A stretch of 64,000 nt of DNA from Serratia surfactantfaciens (GTDB taxonomy: Bacteria; Pseudomonadota; Gammaproteobacteria; Enterobacterales; Enterobacteriaceae), in the NCBI RefSeq assembly GCF_001642805.2, contig NZ_CP016948.1:3720001-3784000 (forward strand). Direction: 5' to 3'. Numbering within the stretch: position 1 is the stretch's first letter; each line of letters begins with the position of its first letter. Position numbers and translations under genes: made by a program. This document shows positions 14,162 through 23,169 of this stretch, one piece after another. The notes under the pieces are model-generated. The model made no database searches. It was not told the DNA's origin and was given only the letters and a program-made list of their open reading frames with translations.

Positions 14162-16285
14162 ATGTCACCTCTTTTTCGGCTTTCTTTGCTGACGGCCTCC
14201 ATCGCCGTCGCATTCCCTGTCCTTGCTGCTGATAACTCATCTCAAAACGATGCCGACACCGTGACCGTCGTCGGCAACTGGCTGGACAACCCTGATACCA
14301 GTTCGGTGCTGCTTAACCATCCCGGCGCGCGCTCCATCGTCACTCAGCAGCAGATGCATGAACAGGGCGATCAAACCATCGCCGACAGCCTGCGCGGCGT
14401 GCCCGGCGTGCAGGTGCGCGACAGCAACGGCACCGGCGGCAGCGACATTTCGCTCAACGTCGGCGTGCGCGGCCTGACCTCTCGCCTTTCTCCGCGATCC
14501 ACCATTCTGATGGACGGCGTTCCATTGGCGGTTGCGCCTTACGGCCAGCCTCAGCTGTCGATGGCGCCGCTGTCGATCGGCAATCTGCAATCGGTTGACG
14601 TGGTGCGCGGCGGCGGTGCGGTGCGTTACGGGCCGCAAAACGTTGGCGGCGTGATCAACTTCGTCACCCGCGACATTCCCAAACAGTTTGGCGGCACCGC
14701 CAGCGTACAGACCCAGGGCGCCAGCCACGGCGGCCTGAAAACCCTGACCAGCGCCTCGGTGGGCGGCACCGCAGATAACGGCCTCGGCGCCGAGCTGCTC
14801 TACTCCGGCCTGCACGGTCAGGGCTACCGCGACAATAACGACAACACCGACATCGACGATTTCATGCTGAAAACGCGTTATGCGTTCACCGATCGCGATG
14901 AACTGCTGGCCAATTTTCACTACTACGACGCCAAAGCCGGCATGCCGGGCGGGCTGAGCAAAGCGCAATACGCGCAGAACCCGTTCCAGTCCACGCGGCC
15001 GTGGGATCAGTTCGAAGGCCGCCGCAAGGATATGTCGTTCAAATACAAGCATCAGGAAGACGACAAACAGTTCGAAGTGCTGACCTACTTCACCGACAGC
15101 TACCGCGGCAGCAACATCGAATCGGAAGGCACCGGCAAAAACGCCGGATTGCGGCGCATGGTGTCCTATCCGCGCCACTATTCGACCTGGGCGATCGAAC
15201 CGAGCTATTCACAGCTGTTTCGTTTCTGGGATATGGCGCACGAGATCACCCTCGGCTACCGCTACCTGAATGAAACCATGGATGAAAAGGCGTCGCGTTC
15301 GGCCTGGTATAACCCGGCGAACGTCGGCGCCACGCCGGATACCCCGGACTATTACCAGCACACCTCCGGCGGCACCGCAGCCAACGCGTTCTACATCGAC
15401 GACACCATCAACGTCGGCAACTGGACGGTCACGCCTGGCCTGCGCTACGAAAGCATCCGCACTCACGTGGACGATTCGTTCAACAACATCAGCCGCGAGA
15501 AAAGCTACAGCGAACCGCTGCCGTCATTGAACGTGATGTATCATCTGTCCGACGCCTGGAAACTGTTCGCCAACGCCAATACTTCGTTCGGCAGCATGCA
15601 GTATTTCCAACTGACCAAAGGCGGTAACGGCAACCAGCCGGCGCCGGGGCTGACGGCGGAAAAAGCGCACACCTATGAGTTCGGCACCCGCTACGACGAT
15701 ACCGTGGTCAAGGCCGAGGCCACGCTGTTCTACATCGATTTCGATAACCAGCTGCAGTACATCAGCAACGACGTGGGCTGGACAAATATGGGCGCTACCA
15801 AGCACAAAGGCATCGAGCTGGCGCTCAGCTACGATCTCAGCGAGCTGAATCGCGCGCTCGACGGCGCCAGCGTCTACACCAGCTATACCTACACCAAGGC
15901 CAGCACCGACAAGGGCGATTTCGCCGGTAAAGACCTGCCGTTCTACTCGCGTCAGGTGTATACCGTCGGCACGCGCTACGCCACCGGCAACTGGGTGTGG
16001 AATCTGGACGGCTACGCGCAGTCCAAACAGCACTCGCCGGGCACCGGGCCGGAGTACATCACGCAGGAGAGCGCCGACGGCCAGTTTGGCGATATCGCCG
16101 GTTACATGGTGTGGAACATGCGCGGGGAATATAATTTCGGGCCGCAGCTGTCGAACCTGACGCTGGGTGCCGGGGTGAAAAACCTGTTCGATCAGCGCTA
16201 CTTCACCCGCTCCAACGACAACAACTTCGGCAAATACGTCGGCGAACCGCGCATTTTCTTCGTGCAGGGCTCGATCGCGTTCTGA
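14162..16285 (+). CDS. FecA-like TonB-dependent outer-membrane receptor
   Basis: A 707-residue ligand-gated outer-membrane channel for a ferric chelate. It has a signal peptide (cleavage after VLAA near residue 23), a TonB box region DTVTVVG near 33, a plug domain with LNVGVRGL and the strongly FecA-like APYGQPQLSMAP, VVRGGGAVRYGPQNVGGVINFVTR (split here at residues 157-180), and a 22-strand barrel ending in an aromatic-rich strand with terminal F. The mature N-terminus goes almost directly to the TonB box, so it lacks the signalling domain with which E. coli FecA acts on FecR, and no fecIR genes are adjacent. Iron control is more likely by the Fur box upstream. Ferric citrate or a citrate-type siderophore is likely, not proven. 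Confidence 0.88.
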   Translation: MSPLFRLSLLTASIAVAFPVLAADNSSQNDADTVTVVGNWLDNPDTSSVLLNHPGARSIVTQQQMHEQGDQTIADSLRGVPGVQVRDSNGTGGSDISLNVGVRGLTSRLSPRSTILMDGVPLAVAPYGQPQLSMAPLSIGNLQSVDVVRGGGAVRYGPQNVGGVINFVTRDIPKQFGGTASVQTQGASHGGLKTLTSASVGGTADNGLGAELLYSGLHGQGYRDNNDNTDIDDFMLKTRYAFTDRDELLANFHYYDAKAGMPGGLSKAQYAQNPFQSTRPWDQFEGRRKDMSFKYKHQEDDKQFEVLTYFTDSYRGSNIESEGTGKNAGLRRMVSYPRHYSTWAIEPSYSQLFRFWDMAHEITLGYRYLNETMDEKASRSAWYNPANVGATPDTPDYYQHTSGGTAANAFYIDDTINVGNWTVTPGLRYESIRTHVDDSFNNISREKSYSEPLPSLNVMYHLSDAWKLFANANTSFGSMQYFQLTKGGNGNQPAPGLTAEKAHTYEFGTRYDDTVVKAEATLFYIDFDNQLQYISNDVGWTNMGATKHKGIELALSYDLSELNRALDGASVYTSYTYTKASTDKGDFAGKDLPFYSRQVYTVGTRYATGNWVWNLDGYAQSKQHSPGTGPEYITQESADGQFGDIAGYMVWNMRGEYNFGPQLSNLTLGAGVKNLFDQRYFTRSNDNNFGKYVGEPRIFFVQGSIAF

Positions 16286-16315
16286 TACCGAGGCCCCCAA
16301 CGGGGCCTCGGTATC
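16284..16315. terminator. Bidirectional terminator between the receptor gene and abgR
   Basis: GATACCGAGGCCCC at 16284-16297 and GGGGCCTCGGTATC at 16302-16315 form a perfect 14-bp stem with a 4-base loop. It lies exactly between two convergent genes and overlaps both stop codons. T-runs are poor. Confidence 0.75.
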
Positions 16316-17210
16316 ACCGACAGTAAAGGCGAAACAGGCGCGCCAGGTGCGCGCCCATCGGCGTCAGGGTGGTGTCCTTGCGTTGGATCAGATAAAACGT
16401 CGCCTTCGGCAGGCTCTCTTCCAGCTCGAGCGGCACCAAATGCTTGCCCAGAATCGGATCGGAGATCACGTCCACCGACAGAATGCTGACAAAATCGCTC
16501 TGCGCCACCAGGCTGGTACAGGCCATAAAGGTCTCGCAGGTCACACTGATCGACGGCGCCATGCCCAAGTCCCCGAACAGATCGTGCAATAGCCGGTAAT
16601 AGCTGCCTTTCGGCGTCGGCATGGTCCAGTCGCAGTGCTGCAGCTGTTTCAGCGAGGTCGCCTCCTCCATCGGATGCCCTTTGCGCACCACCACCCGATA
16701 CTCTTTTTCCATCAGCCGTTCGTACTGCAGCTCGTTATCGAGGCTGCTGGGATAGTAGGTATTGACGGTAAAATCCAGCTCGCCCTGGCGCAGTTCAGGG
16801 ATCATCGACACCAGCTGCCCCTCGACGATCCGCACCTTCACGTTGGGATACTCACGGTGAAACTGGGTGACCACCTGCGGCATCACGGTGCGCGCGATGC
16901 TGCCGCCAACGCCGATATTTACCGTACCGCCCGCCAACCCCAACCGCTGCTGAATGTCTTCCTGCGCCACCCGCAGCTCTTCGAGGATCAGGCTGGCATG
17001 CTGGAAAAAGTTATCGCCGCAGTCGGTCAATACCACCCCCTGACTGCGGCGAATAAACAGCTTGGCGCCCAGCACCTCTTCCAGTTCCTGAATGGCCTTG
17101 GTCAGCGCAGGCTGGGAAAGGCGTGAGGTACGACTGGCGGCGCGGATGCTGCCCTGGCGGCTAACGTCCACAAATGCACGTAATTGGTGCAATTTTATCG
17201 AGGCTGGCAT
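16314..17210 (-). CDS. abgR: LysR-type regulator AbgR
   Basis: A LysR-type regulator (298 residues from this ATG) with the N-terminal winged helix (RAFVDVSRQGSIRAASR, LSQPALTKAIQELEE) and a periplasmic-binding-protein-like effector domain. Matches to E. coli AbgR include EGQLVSMIPELRQGELDFT and TMPTPKGSYY. It is divergent from abgABT, the classical arrangement for a LysR activator and its operon. The frame extends to a TTG at 17246, but family N-termini begin close to the ATG at 17210; neither start has a clear Shine-Dalgarno. Effector is presumably p-aminobenzoyl-glutamate or a product. Confidence 0.87.
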   Translation of the reverse strand: MPASIKLHQLRAFVDVSRQGSIRAASRTSRLSQPALTKAIQELEEVLGAKLFIRRSQGVVLTDCGDNFFQHASLILEELRVAQEDIQQRLGLAGGTVNIGVGGSIARTVMPQVVTQFHREYPNVKVRIVEGQLVSMIPELRQGELDFTVNTYYPSSLDNELQYERLMEKEYRVVVRKGHPMEEATSLKQLQHCDWTMPTPKGSYYRLLHDLFGDLGMAPSISVTCETFMACTSLVAQSDFVSILSVDVISDPILGKHLVPLELEESLPKATFYLIQRKDTTLTPMGAHLARLFRLYCR

Positions 17211-17322
17211 AGGCGAAAGGCGATAACCGTTATTTATCAATAGCAAGATATTGGCATCTTATTTAGCCAGATTCCATTGTGTACATTCGGAAAAAACATA
17301 ATAAATAACCAAATTCTTATTT

Positions 17323-17336
17323 CGCTTAATTAAGCG
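17323..17336. promoter_or_regulatory. 14-bp palindrome in the abgR-abgA intergenic region
   Basis: CGCTTAATTAAGCG is a perfect palindrome, and its half TAAGCGCATT recurs nearly unchanged just downstream (TAAGCGCCATT at about 17353-17363). Placed between divergent abgR and abgA, it is a candidate AbgR binding region. Confidence 0.4.
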
Positions 17337-17482
17337 CATTTTCTGCGCCAATAAGCGCCATTCACGGCAGTTAGTAACCAAATACACCTTTTTCTTTGCA
17401 ATAGCTTCACCGTCTGATTTCAGTTCAGAGCATAACTGCTGCCTGGAGCGATCCAGCGCGCGATAACTTATGAGATATCACT

Positions 17483-18799
17483 ATGACTAATTCGCTTTCG
17501 ATGTTGGTGGCCGATTTGTACCCGCAATTGCAGGCCTGGCGCCGCGACTTCCATCGCTATGCCGAGTCCGGCTGGTTTGAGTTCCGCACCGCCACCCTGG
17601 TGGCGGAAGAACTCGATCGGCTGGGTTATCACCTGCAGCTGGGCCGCGAGGTCATCAAGGCAGAGGCGCGCATGGGGCTGCCCTCTCCCGCCGAGCTGGA
17701 AGCGCAGGAACAGCGCGCCCGCAATCAGGGGGCGTTGGAGAAATGGCTGCCGCACTTTTCCGGCGGCTTCGCCGGCATCGTCGCAACGCTCGATACCGGC
17801 CGTCCCGGCCCTACCATCGCCTACCGCGTGGATATGGACGCCCTCGATCTCAACGAATTGCTGGAGCCCGAACATTTGCCGTTTCGTGAAGGCTTCGCCT
17901 CTTGCAACAGCGGCATGATGCATGCATGCGGTCATGACGGCCATACCACCATCGGCCTGGGGCTGGCGCACGTGTTCAAAAGCCTGGAACCCCAGCTTAG
18001 CGGCACCGTCAAACTGATCTTCCAGCCGGCGGAAGAAGGCACTCGCGGCGCTAAATCGATGGTAGAGGCCGGCGTGGTGGACGACGTCGATTTCTTCACC
18101 GCGGTGCATATCGGCACCGGCGTGCCAGCCGGTGAGCTGGTGTGCGGCAGCGACAGCTTTATGGCCACCAGCAAGCTGGACGTCACCTTTCGCGGCGTCG
18201 CCTCGCACGCCGGCGCCAAGCCGGAAGACGGTCGCAACGCGCTGCTGGCAGCGGCGCAGGCTGCGCTGGGGCTTTACGCCATCCCGCGCCACAGCGAAGG
18301 CAGCTCGCGCATCAATGTCGGCGTGCTGCAGGCCGGCACCGGCCGCAACGTGATCGCCGATCGGGCGTTTATGAAGGTAGAAACGCGCGGCGCCACCAAT
18401 GAGATCAACGCGTTCGTTTATCAACAGGCGCTGAACGCCATCGAAGGTGCCGCCAGGATGCACGGCGTCGCCTGCGATATCGCGCTGATGGGCGCGGCGC
18501 AGAGCAGCAAACCGACCCAACCGTGGGTGGATTACATCCGCCGCCAGGCGCAGCAGATAACCGAGCTGGCCTCGGTGGTCGATCGCCGCGAACAGGCCGC
18601 CGGCTCAGAAGACGCCACCTACATGATGGAACGGGTGAAATCGCACGGCGGCCAGGCCTCATACGTCATTTTCGGCACCGAGCTGAGCGCCGGACACCAT
18701 AACGAAAAATTTGACTTCAACGAGCAGGTGATGGCGGTGGCGGTGAAAACGCTGGCGTCGCTGGCGCTGAACCTGCCGACATTCGGGAGCGAAGCATGA
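17483..18799 (+). CDS. abgA: p-Aminobenzoyl-glutamate hydrolase subunit A
   Basis: AbgA and AbgB together cleave p-aminobenzoyl-glutamate, a folate breakdown product, to p-aminobenzoate and glutamate in the cytoplasm. This 438-residue protein is an M20-family metallopeptidase homologue (E. coli AbgA is 436). The metal-binding segment [11 protein letters not shown] is near residues 144-154, the central acidic [12 protein letters not shown] near 180, and a second metal-region SEDATYMME near 374. It is the first gene of abgABT, and its last bases overlap the start of abgB (ATGA). Confidence 0.93.
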   Translation: MTNSLSMLVADLYPQLQAWRRDFHRYAESGWFEFRTATLVAEELDRLGYHLQLGREVIKAEARMGLPSPAELEAQEQRARNQGALEKWLPHFSGGFAGIVATLDTGRPGPTIAYRVDMDALDLNELLEPEHLPFREGFASCNSGMMHACGHDGHTTIGLGLAHVFKSLEPQLSGTVKLIFQPAEEGTRGAKSMVEAGVVDDVDFFTAVHIGTGVPAGELVCGSDSFMATSKLDVTFRGVASHAGAKPEDGRNALLAAAQAALGLYAIPRHSEGSSRINVGVLQAGTGRNVIADRAFMKVETRGATNEINAFVYQQALNAIEGAARMHGVACDIALMGAAQSSKPTQPWVDYIRRQAQQITELASVVDRREQAAGSEDATYMMERVKSHGGQASYVIFGTELSAGHHNEKFDFNEQVMAVAVKTLASLALNLPTFGSEA

Positions 18800-20247
18800 G
18801 CAATCCACAACGGCAGGCATTTATCGGCGACTACATTGACCAACGCCAACCCCGCTTCAGCGCGCTGAGTGACGCGATTTGGGACCATCCGGAAACGCGC
18901 TTCAACGAGACCTATTCCGCCACGCTGCTGGCCGATGCGCTGGAGCAGGAAGGCTTTTCGGTTGAACGCGGCGTGGGCGACATCGAGACGGCGTTTATCG
19001 CCAGCTACGGCAGCGGCCACCCGGTCATCGCGCTGCTGGGCGAGTACGACGCGCTGGCCGGGCTGAGCCAGCAGGCCGGTTGCGCCACGCCGCAGCCGCT
19101 GGTGGAAAACGGCAACGGTCATGGCTGCGGCCACAACCTGCTGGGCACCGCGGCGCTGGCCGGCGCCTTCGCCGCCAAGGCGTGGATGCAGCAGAACCGG
19201 CTGACCGGCACCCTGCGCTTCTACGGCTGCCCGGGCGAAGAAGGCGGCTCCGGCAAAACCTTTATGGTGCGCGAAGGCTTGTTCGACGACGTCGACGCCG
19301 CCCTCACCTGGCACCCGGAAGGCTTCAGCGGCATGTTCAATACCAGCACGCTGGCCAACATTCAGGCGGCGTTTCACTTCAAGGGCGTCGCCGCCCATGC
19401 CGCCAACTCGCCGCACCTGGGGCGCAGCGCGCTGGACGCGGTGACGCTGATGAATACCGGCGCCAACTTCCTGCGCGAACATATCGTGCAGGAAGCGCGG
19501 CTGCACTACGCGGTCACCAACACCGGCGGCAGCTCGCCCAACGTGGTGCAGGCCGACGCCGAAGTGTTGTACCTGATCCGCGCGCCGCAGCTCGATCAGG
19601 CGCAGGACATTTACCAACGGGTGATCAACATCGCCAAGGGCGCAGCGTTGATGACTGACACCCAGATGGAGGTGCGCTTCGATAAAGCCTGCTCCAATTA
19701 TGTGCCGAACCGCAGTCTGGAACGGGCGATGTATCAAAACCTGTGCGATTTCGGTCTGCCCGAGTACAGCGACGCCGAACGCCGCTTCGCCAAGGAAATC
19801 CGCCAGACGCTGAGCCGCGACGATCTGCGCAACGCCAAACTCAATATTGCCCGCACCGGCGGCGCGGCCGGGCGCGAGTGGGTGCAACTGCTGGGAGATA
19901 AGGTGCTGATGGACGAGGTCGCGCCTTATGTGGAATCCGACGACCTGCTGTACGGCTCTACCGACGTTGGCGACGTGAGCTGGGTGGTGCCGACCGCCCA
20001 ATGCTTCAGTCCCTGTTTCGCACTCGGCACTCCGCTGCACACCTGGCAACTGGTGGCGCAGGGCCGCACCGCTATCGCCCATAAGGGCATGTGCCTGGCC
20101 GGCAAGGTGATGGCGGCGACCGCCATCGATCTGCTGAGCGACAGCGCCCTGCTGGCGCGCTGCCGCAGCGAGTTCGAGCGCCAACGCGCCGAACAGCCGT
20201 ACCGCTGCCCAATCCCGCAAGAGGTGCAACCATCGCCATTGAAATAA
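18796..20247 (+). CDS. abgB: p-Aminobenzoyl-glutamate hydrolase subunit B
   Basis: A second M20-family subunit of 483 residues (E. coli AbgB is 481). Metal motifs [11 protein letters not shown] near residue 83, [14 protein letters not shown] near 105-118 and PGEEGGSGK near 150 are intact, so both subunits keep metal-site features. It starts with the ATGA overlap of abgA, indicating translational coupling and a stoichiometric complex. The transporter abgT follows after 100 bases. Confidence 0.93.
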   Translation: MSNPQRQAFIGDYIDQRQPRFSALSDAIWDHPETRFNETYSATLLADALEQEGFSVERGVGDIETAFIASYGSGHPVIALLGEYDALAGLSQQAGCATPQPLVENGNGHGCGHNLLGTAALAGAFAAKAWMQQNRLTGTLRFYGCPGEEGGSGKTFMVREGLFDDVDAALTWHPEGFSGMFNTSTLANIQAAFHFKGVAAHAANSPHLGRSALDAVTLMNTGANFLREHIVQEARLHYAVTNTGGSSPNVVQADAEVLYLIRAPQLDQAQDIYQRVINIAKGAALMTDTQMEVRFDKACSNYVPNRSLERAMYQNLCDFGLPEYSDAERRFAKEIRQTLSRDDLRNAKLNIARTGGAAGREWVQLLGDKVLMDEVAPYVESDDLLYGSTDVGDVSWVVPTAQCFSPCFALGTPLHTWQLVAQGRTAIAHKGMCLAGKVMAATAIDLLSDSALLARCRSEFERQRAEQPYRCPIPQEVQPSPLK

Positions 20248-20347
20248 CATGAACAGACAGGGCCCGGGCAATCGGGCCAATAAACATAATTATAAATAAA
20301 TCAAATAATAACAATCACACAACAGAGCAAACACAGAGGGTAAAATC

Positions 20348-21874
20348 ATGAGTGAGGCCACAACGCCAATCAATAAAAGCCCCGGACGCATTTTTTACTG
20401 GGTGGAACGCATCGGCAATAAGATCCCCAATCCGTTTCTCCTGTTCGTCTATTTGATCATGGTGCTTATGCTAGCCACCGCACTGTTTTCCTGGCTCGAC
20501 GTGGCGGTGAAAAACCCGGCCACCGGCGAACTCATCAAGGTAAATAACCTGATGAGCGTGGCGGGCATGCAATGGATATTCCCCAACATCATCCATAACT
20601 TCAGCAGCTTTGCGCCGCTGGGGGCTATTTTGGCGCTGGTGATAGGCGCCGGCCTGGCAGAAAAGGTCGGCCTGCTGCAGGCGCTGATGTACAAAATGGC
20701 CTCGCGCGTCAGCGCCCGCTACGCCAGCTATATGGTGCTGTTTATCGCCTTCTTCAGCCATATATCATCGGACGCCGCGCTGGTGGTGATGCCGCCGCTT
20801 GGCGCGCTGATGTTTATAGCGGTGGGCCGACACCCGATAGCCGGGCTGCTGGCGGCGATCGCCGGCGTCGCCTCCGGCTTTACCGCCAACCTGTTAATCG
20901 TCACCACCGACGTATTGCTTTCCGGCATCAGCACCGAAGCCACCAAGGCGGTGGACGGCGCGGTTCACGTCAGCGTGATCGACAACTGGTACTTTATGGC
21001 CACCTCCGTGATCGTGCTGACCATCGCCGGCGCGCTGCTCACCGACAAGTTTATCGAACCCCGACTGCCGAAGTGGCAAGGCAGCGCCGAAGACAAAATC
21101 GCAGCGCTGACCCCGCTGCAGAACCGGGGGCTAATGATGAGCGGCATCGCCGCGCTGGTGTTTATCGCCATCATCGCCGCCCTGGTGGTGCCGGAGGCCG
21201 CGCCGCTGCGCGATCCGCACACCGGTTCGGTGATCCCTTCCCCGTTCATCAAGGGCATTGTACCGATCATCATCCTGTTCTTCTTCACCGTCGCCATTAC
21301 CTATGGCGTGGTCACCAAACAGATCCGGCGGCCGGACGATATTCCCCACCACTTGCTCGATCCGATGAAAAGCATGGCGGGTTTTATCGTGATGGTGTTT
21401 CCGCTGTCGCAGTTCGTGGCGTTCTTTAACTGGAGCAACATGGGCAAGTTTATGGCCGTCGGCCTGACCGACATGCTGGAAGCCGCCGGCATGAGCGGCG
21501 CACCGGCGTTTCTCGGCCTGATGTTCCTCTCCGCCTTCCTGTGCATGTTCATCGCCAGCGGCTCGGCGATCTGGTCGATTCTGGCGCCGATCTTCGTGCC
21601 GATGTTTATGCTGCTCGGTTTTCACCCGGCATTCGCCCAGATGATCTTTCGCATCGCCGACTCTGCGGTGTTGCCGCTGGCGCCAATGTCGCCGTTCCTG
21701 CCGCTGTTCCTCGGCTTCCTGCAGCGCTACCGCAAAGACGCGCAGCTCGGCACCTATTACGTGCTGATCCTGCCCTATCCTTTGGTGTTCTTCAGCGTGT
21801 GGATTTTGCTGCTGCTGGCCTGGTATGCGCTTGGGTTGCCAATCGGCCCCGGCGTCTACCCGAAGATGGGCTAA
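20348..21874 (+). CDS. abgT: p-Aminobenzoyl-glutamate transporter
   Basis: An AbgT-family inner-membrane transporter of 508 residues, the usual length, importing p-aminobenzoyl-glutamate for AbgAB. Roughly a dozen hydrophobic segments and re-entrant loops are seen; family landmarks are NPFLLFVYL near residue 29, AFFSHISSDAALVVMPPLGA near 136 and the C-terminal DSAVLPLAPMSPFLPLFLG near 438-456. AGAGGG precedes the ATG by about seven bases. Some AbgT homologues act as sulphonamide efflux pumps, but the abgAB context supports uptake here. Confidence 0.93.
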   Translation: MSEATTPINKSPGRIFYWVERIGNKIPNPFLLFVYLIMVLMLATALFSWLDVAVKNPATGELIKVNNLMSVAGMQWIFPNIIHNFSSFAPLGAILALVIGAGLAEKVGLLQALMYKMASRVSARYASYMVLFIAFFSHISSDAALVVMPPLGALMFIAVGRHPIAGLLAAIAGVASGFTANLLIVTTDVLLSGISTEATKAVDGAVHVSVIDNWYFMATSVIVLTIAGALLTDKFIEPRLPKWQGSAEDKIAALTPLQNRGLMMSGIAALVFIAIIAALVVPEAAPLRDPHTGSVIPSPFIKGIVPIIILFFFTVAITYGVVTKQIRRPDDIPHHLLDPMKSMAGFIVMVFPLSQFVAFFNWSNMGKFMAVGLTDMLEAAGMSGAPAFLGLMFLSAFLCMFIASGSAIWSILAPIFVPMFMLLGFHPAFAQMIFRIADSAVLPLAPMSPFLPLFLGFLQRYRKDAQLGTYYVLILPYPLVFFSVWILLLLAWYALGLPIGPGVYPKMG

Positions 21875-21890
21875 GCCACCCCGTTATCTC

Positions 21891-21912
21891 GCCCCGCGCC
21901 GGTTCGCGGGGC
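21891..21912. terminator. Hairpin after abgT
   Basis: GCCCCGCG at 21891-21898 and CGCGGGGC at 21905-21912 form a perfect 8-bp stem 16 bases after the abgT stop. The following bases are C/T mixed, so termination efficiency is uncertain. Confidence 0.55.
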
Positions 21913-21989
21913 AGACTCCCTTCCCCAGGCCAAGCAGAAAGATTGATCTTCCTCACCCTCCAAACACCTTAACGCATTATTTCATTGCC

Positions 21990-22018
21990 TTGCTAAACCG
22001 GTTCTTCTATTTTAGCAA
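21990..22018. promoter_or_regulatory. ScrR operator region before scrK
   Basis: TTGCTAAACCGGTT at 21990-22003 is the left part of the palindrome TTGCTAAACCGGTTTAGCAA expected for ScrR. A separate TTTAGCAA follows at 22011-22018, inverted relative to the first half. The same words recur before scrY, as expected for two promoters under one LacI-type repressor. Confidence 0.7.
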
Positions 22019-22051
22019 CCCATCTAACAAGGACAAAAACAGGGATTATGC

Positions 22052-22978
22052 ATGATGAATCGCGTATGGGTACTGGGCGACGCCGTGATCGACCTGGTGC
22101 CGGAAAATGCCAACGGCTATCTCAAATGCCCCGGTGGCGCGCCGGCTAACGTGGCGGTAGGTATCGCCCGCCTCGGTGGCGACAGCGCCTTTATCGGCCG
22201 GGTGGGGCAAGACAGCTTCGGCGCCTTTTTGCAGCAGGTGCTAAGCGATGAAGGGGTGGATATCGGCCATATGCGGCCGGATCCCGAACATCACACCTCC
22301 ACGGTCGTGGTGGATCTCGATCAGCATGGTGAGCGTTCATTCACGTTTATGGTGCAGCCCAGCGCCGATCTGTTTTTGCAGCCCGACGATCTGCCGGTTT
22401 TCCAACAGGGGGAATGGCTGCACCTCTGCTCCATCGCGCTCTCTCAGGAACCCAGCCGCAGCGCGGCCTTTGCCGCGATGGAACGCATCCGGGCGGCCGG
22501 TGGCCGGGTCAGTTTCGATCCCAACATCCGCGAAGAGGTCTGGCGCCAGCCGGAAGCGCTGCGCCCCTGTCTGCAAAAGGCGCTGCTGCTGGCGGACGTG
22601 GTGAAACTGTCGCGCGAAGAGCTGGCTTTTATCAGCCATCTTGACGATCTGGAGAACGCCATTCGCTGGATGATGCAAACCTATCCGCTGCGCCTGCTGC
22701 TGGTAACGCTGGGCGGCGATGGCGTCTGCGTACACGATGGGCATCGTCTGCGCCATTTCCCCGCGCCGCCTGTCGTGCCGGTAGATACCACCGGCGCCGG
22801 CGATGCCTTCGTCGCCGGGCTGTTAGCGGCGCTGGCACGTCTTCACGAATTGCCGCAAGAAGCACAATGGTCGGCGATCATCGCCCAGGCTCAGGCCTGC
22901 GGCGCGCTGGCCACCACCGCCAAAGGCGCCATGACCGCCCTGCCCTGCGCCGACGAGTTGGCTGCTTTCCTGCGTTGA
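22052..22978 (+). CDS. scrK: Fructokinase of the sucrose regulon
   Basis: A PfkB/ribokinase-family sugar kinase of 308 residues that phosphorylates the fructose released inside the cell by ScrB, yielding fructose 6-phosphate. The N-terminal family motif CPGGAPANVAVGIARLGG is at residues 27-44, and the C-terminal PfkB signature DTTGAGDAFVAGLL near 247-260 carries the catalytic aspartate. It is transcribed separately from scrYAB, with its own ScrR-type operator and its own terminator, as in other enteric scr systems. Two adjacent ATG codons are possible starts. Confidence 0.92.
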   Translation: MMNRVWVLGDAVIDLVPENANGYLKCPGGAPANVAVGIARLGGDSAFIGRVGQDSFGAFLQQVLSDEGVDIGHMRPDPEHHTSTVVVDLDQHGERSFTFMVQPSADLFLQPDDLPVFQQGEWLHLCSIALSQEPSRSAAFAAMERIRAAGGRVSFDPNIREEVWRQPEALRPCLQKALLLADVVKLSREELAFISHLDDLENAIRWMMQTYPLRLLLVTLGGDGVCVHDGHRLRHFPAPPVVPVDTTGAGDAFVAGLLAALARLHELPQEAQWSAIIAQAQACGALATTAKGAMTALPCADELAAFLR

Positions 22979-22988
22979 CTCTCTGCGT

Positions 22989-23020
22989 CCACGGCGCTCT
23001 CCTTAGCGCCGTGGTCTTTT
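22989..23020 (+). terminator. Terminator after scrK
   Basis: CCACGGCGCT at 22989-22998 and AGCGCCGTGG at 23005-23014 form a perfect 10-bp stem, followed by TCTTTT. It separates scrK from the scrYAB promoter. Confidence 0.92.
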
Positions 23021-23031
23021 AGCCCACGATT

Positions 23032-23047
23032 TGCGTACTCGATCACA
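23032..23047 (+). promoter_or_regulatory. CRP-like site before scrY
   Basis: TGCGT, six bases, then TCACA fits the cAMP-CRP consensus TGTGA-N6-TCACA with two changes in the left half. It lies about 65 bases upstream of the scrY operator, a sensible activator position for a catabolic promoter. Confidence 0.5.
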
Positions 23048-23108
23048 ATAGCTGAATCGGGTTAGCAAACTTGATTGCCAGTCCGCTTCTCGATCGCTAT
23101 CTTTCGCC

Positions 23109-23136
23109 TTGAAAAACCGGTTTAGCAATTTAGCAA
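23109..23136. promoter_or_regulatory. ScrR operator before scrY
   Basis: TTGAAAAACCGGTTTAGCAA at 23109-23128 is an 18-of-20 match to the ideal palindrome TTGCTAAACCGGTTTAGCAA. A tandem TTTAGCAA follows at once at 23129-23136. The central CCGG is typical of LacI/GalR-family operators. Confidence 0.75.
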
Positions 23137-23169
23137 AAAATAATAACAACCCTTCCCGGATGATAGACG

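Noticed and set aside
18619..20280. 553-codon minus-strand frame opposite abgB
   Set aside because: It is antisense to a fully conserved M20 peptidase gene and shows Gly/Val/His/Gln-rich shadow composition with no recognisable domain.
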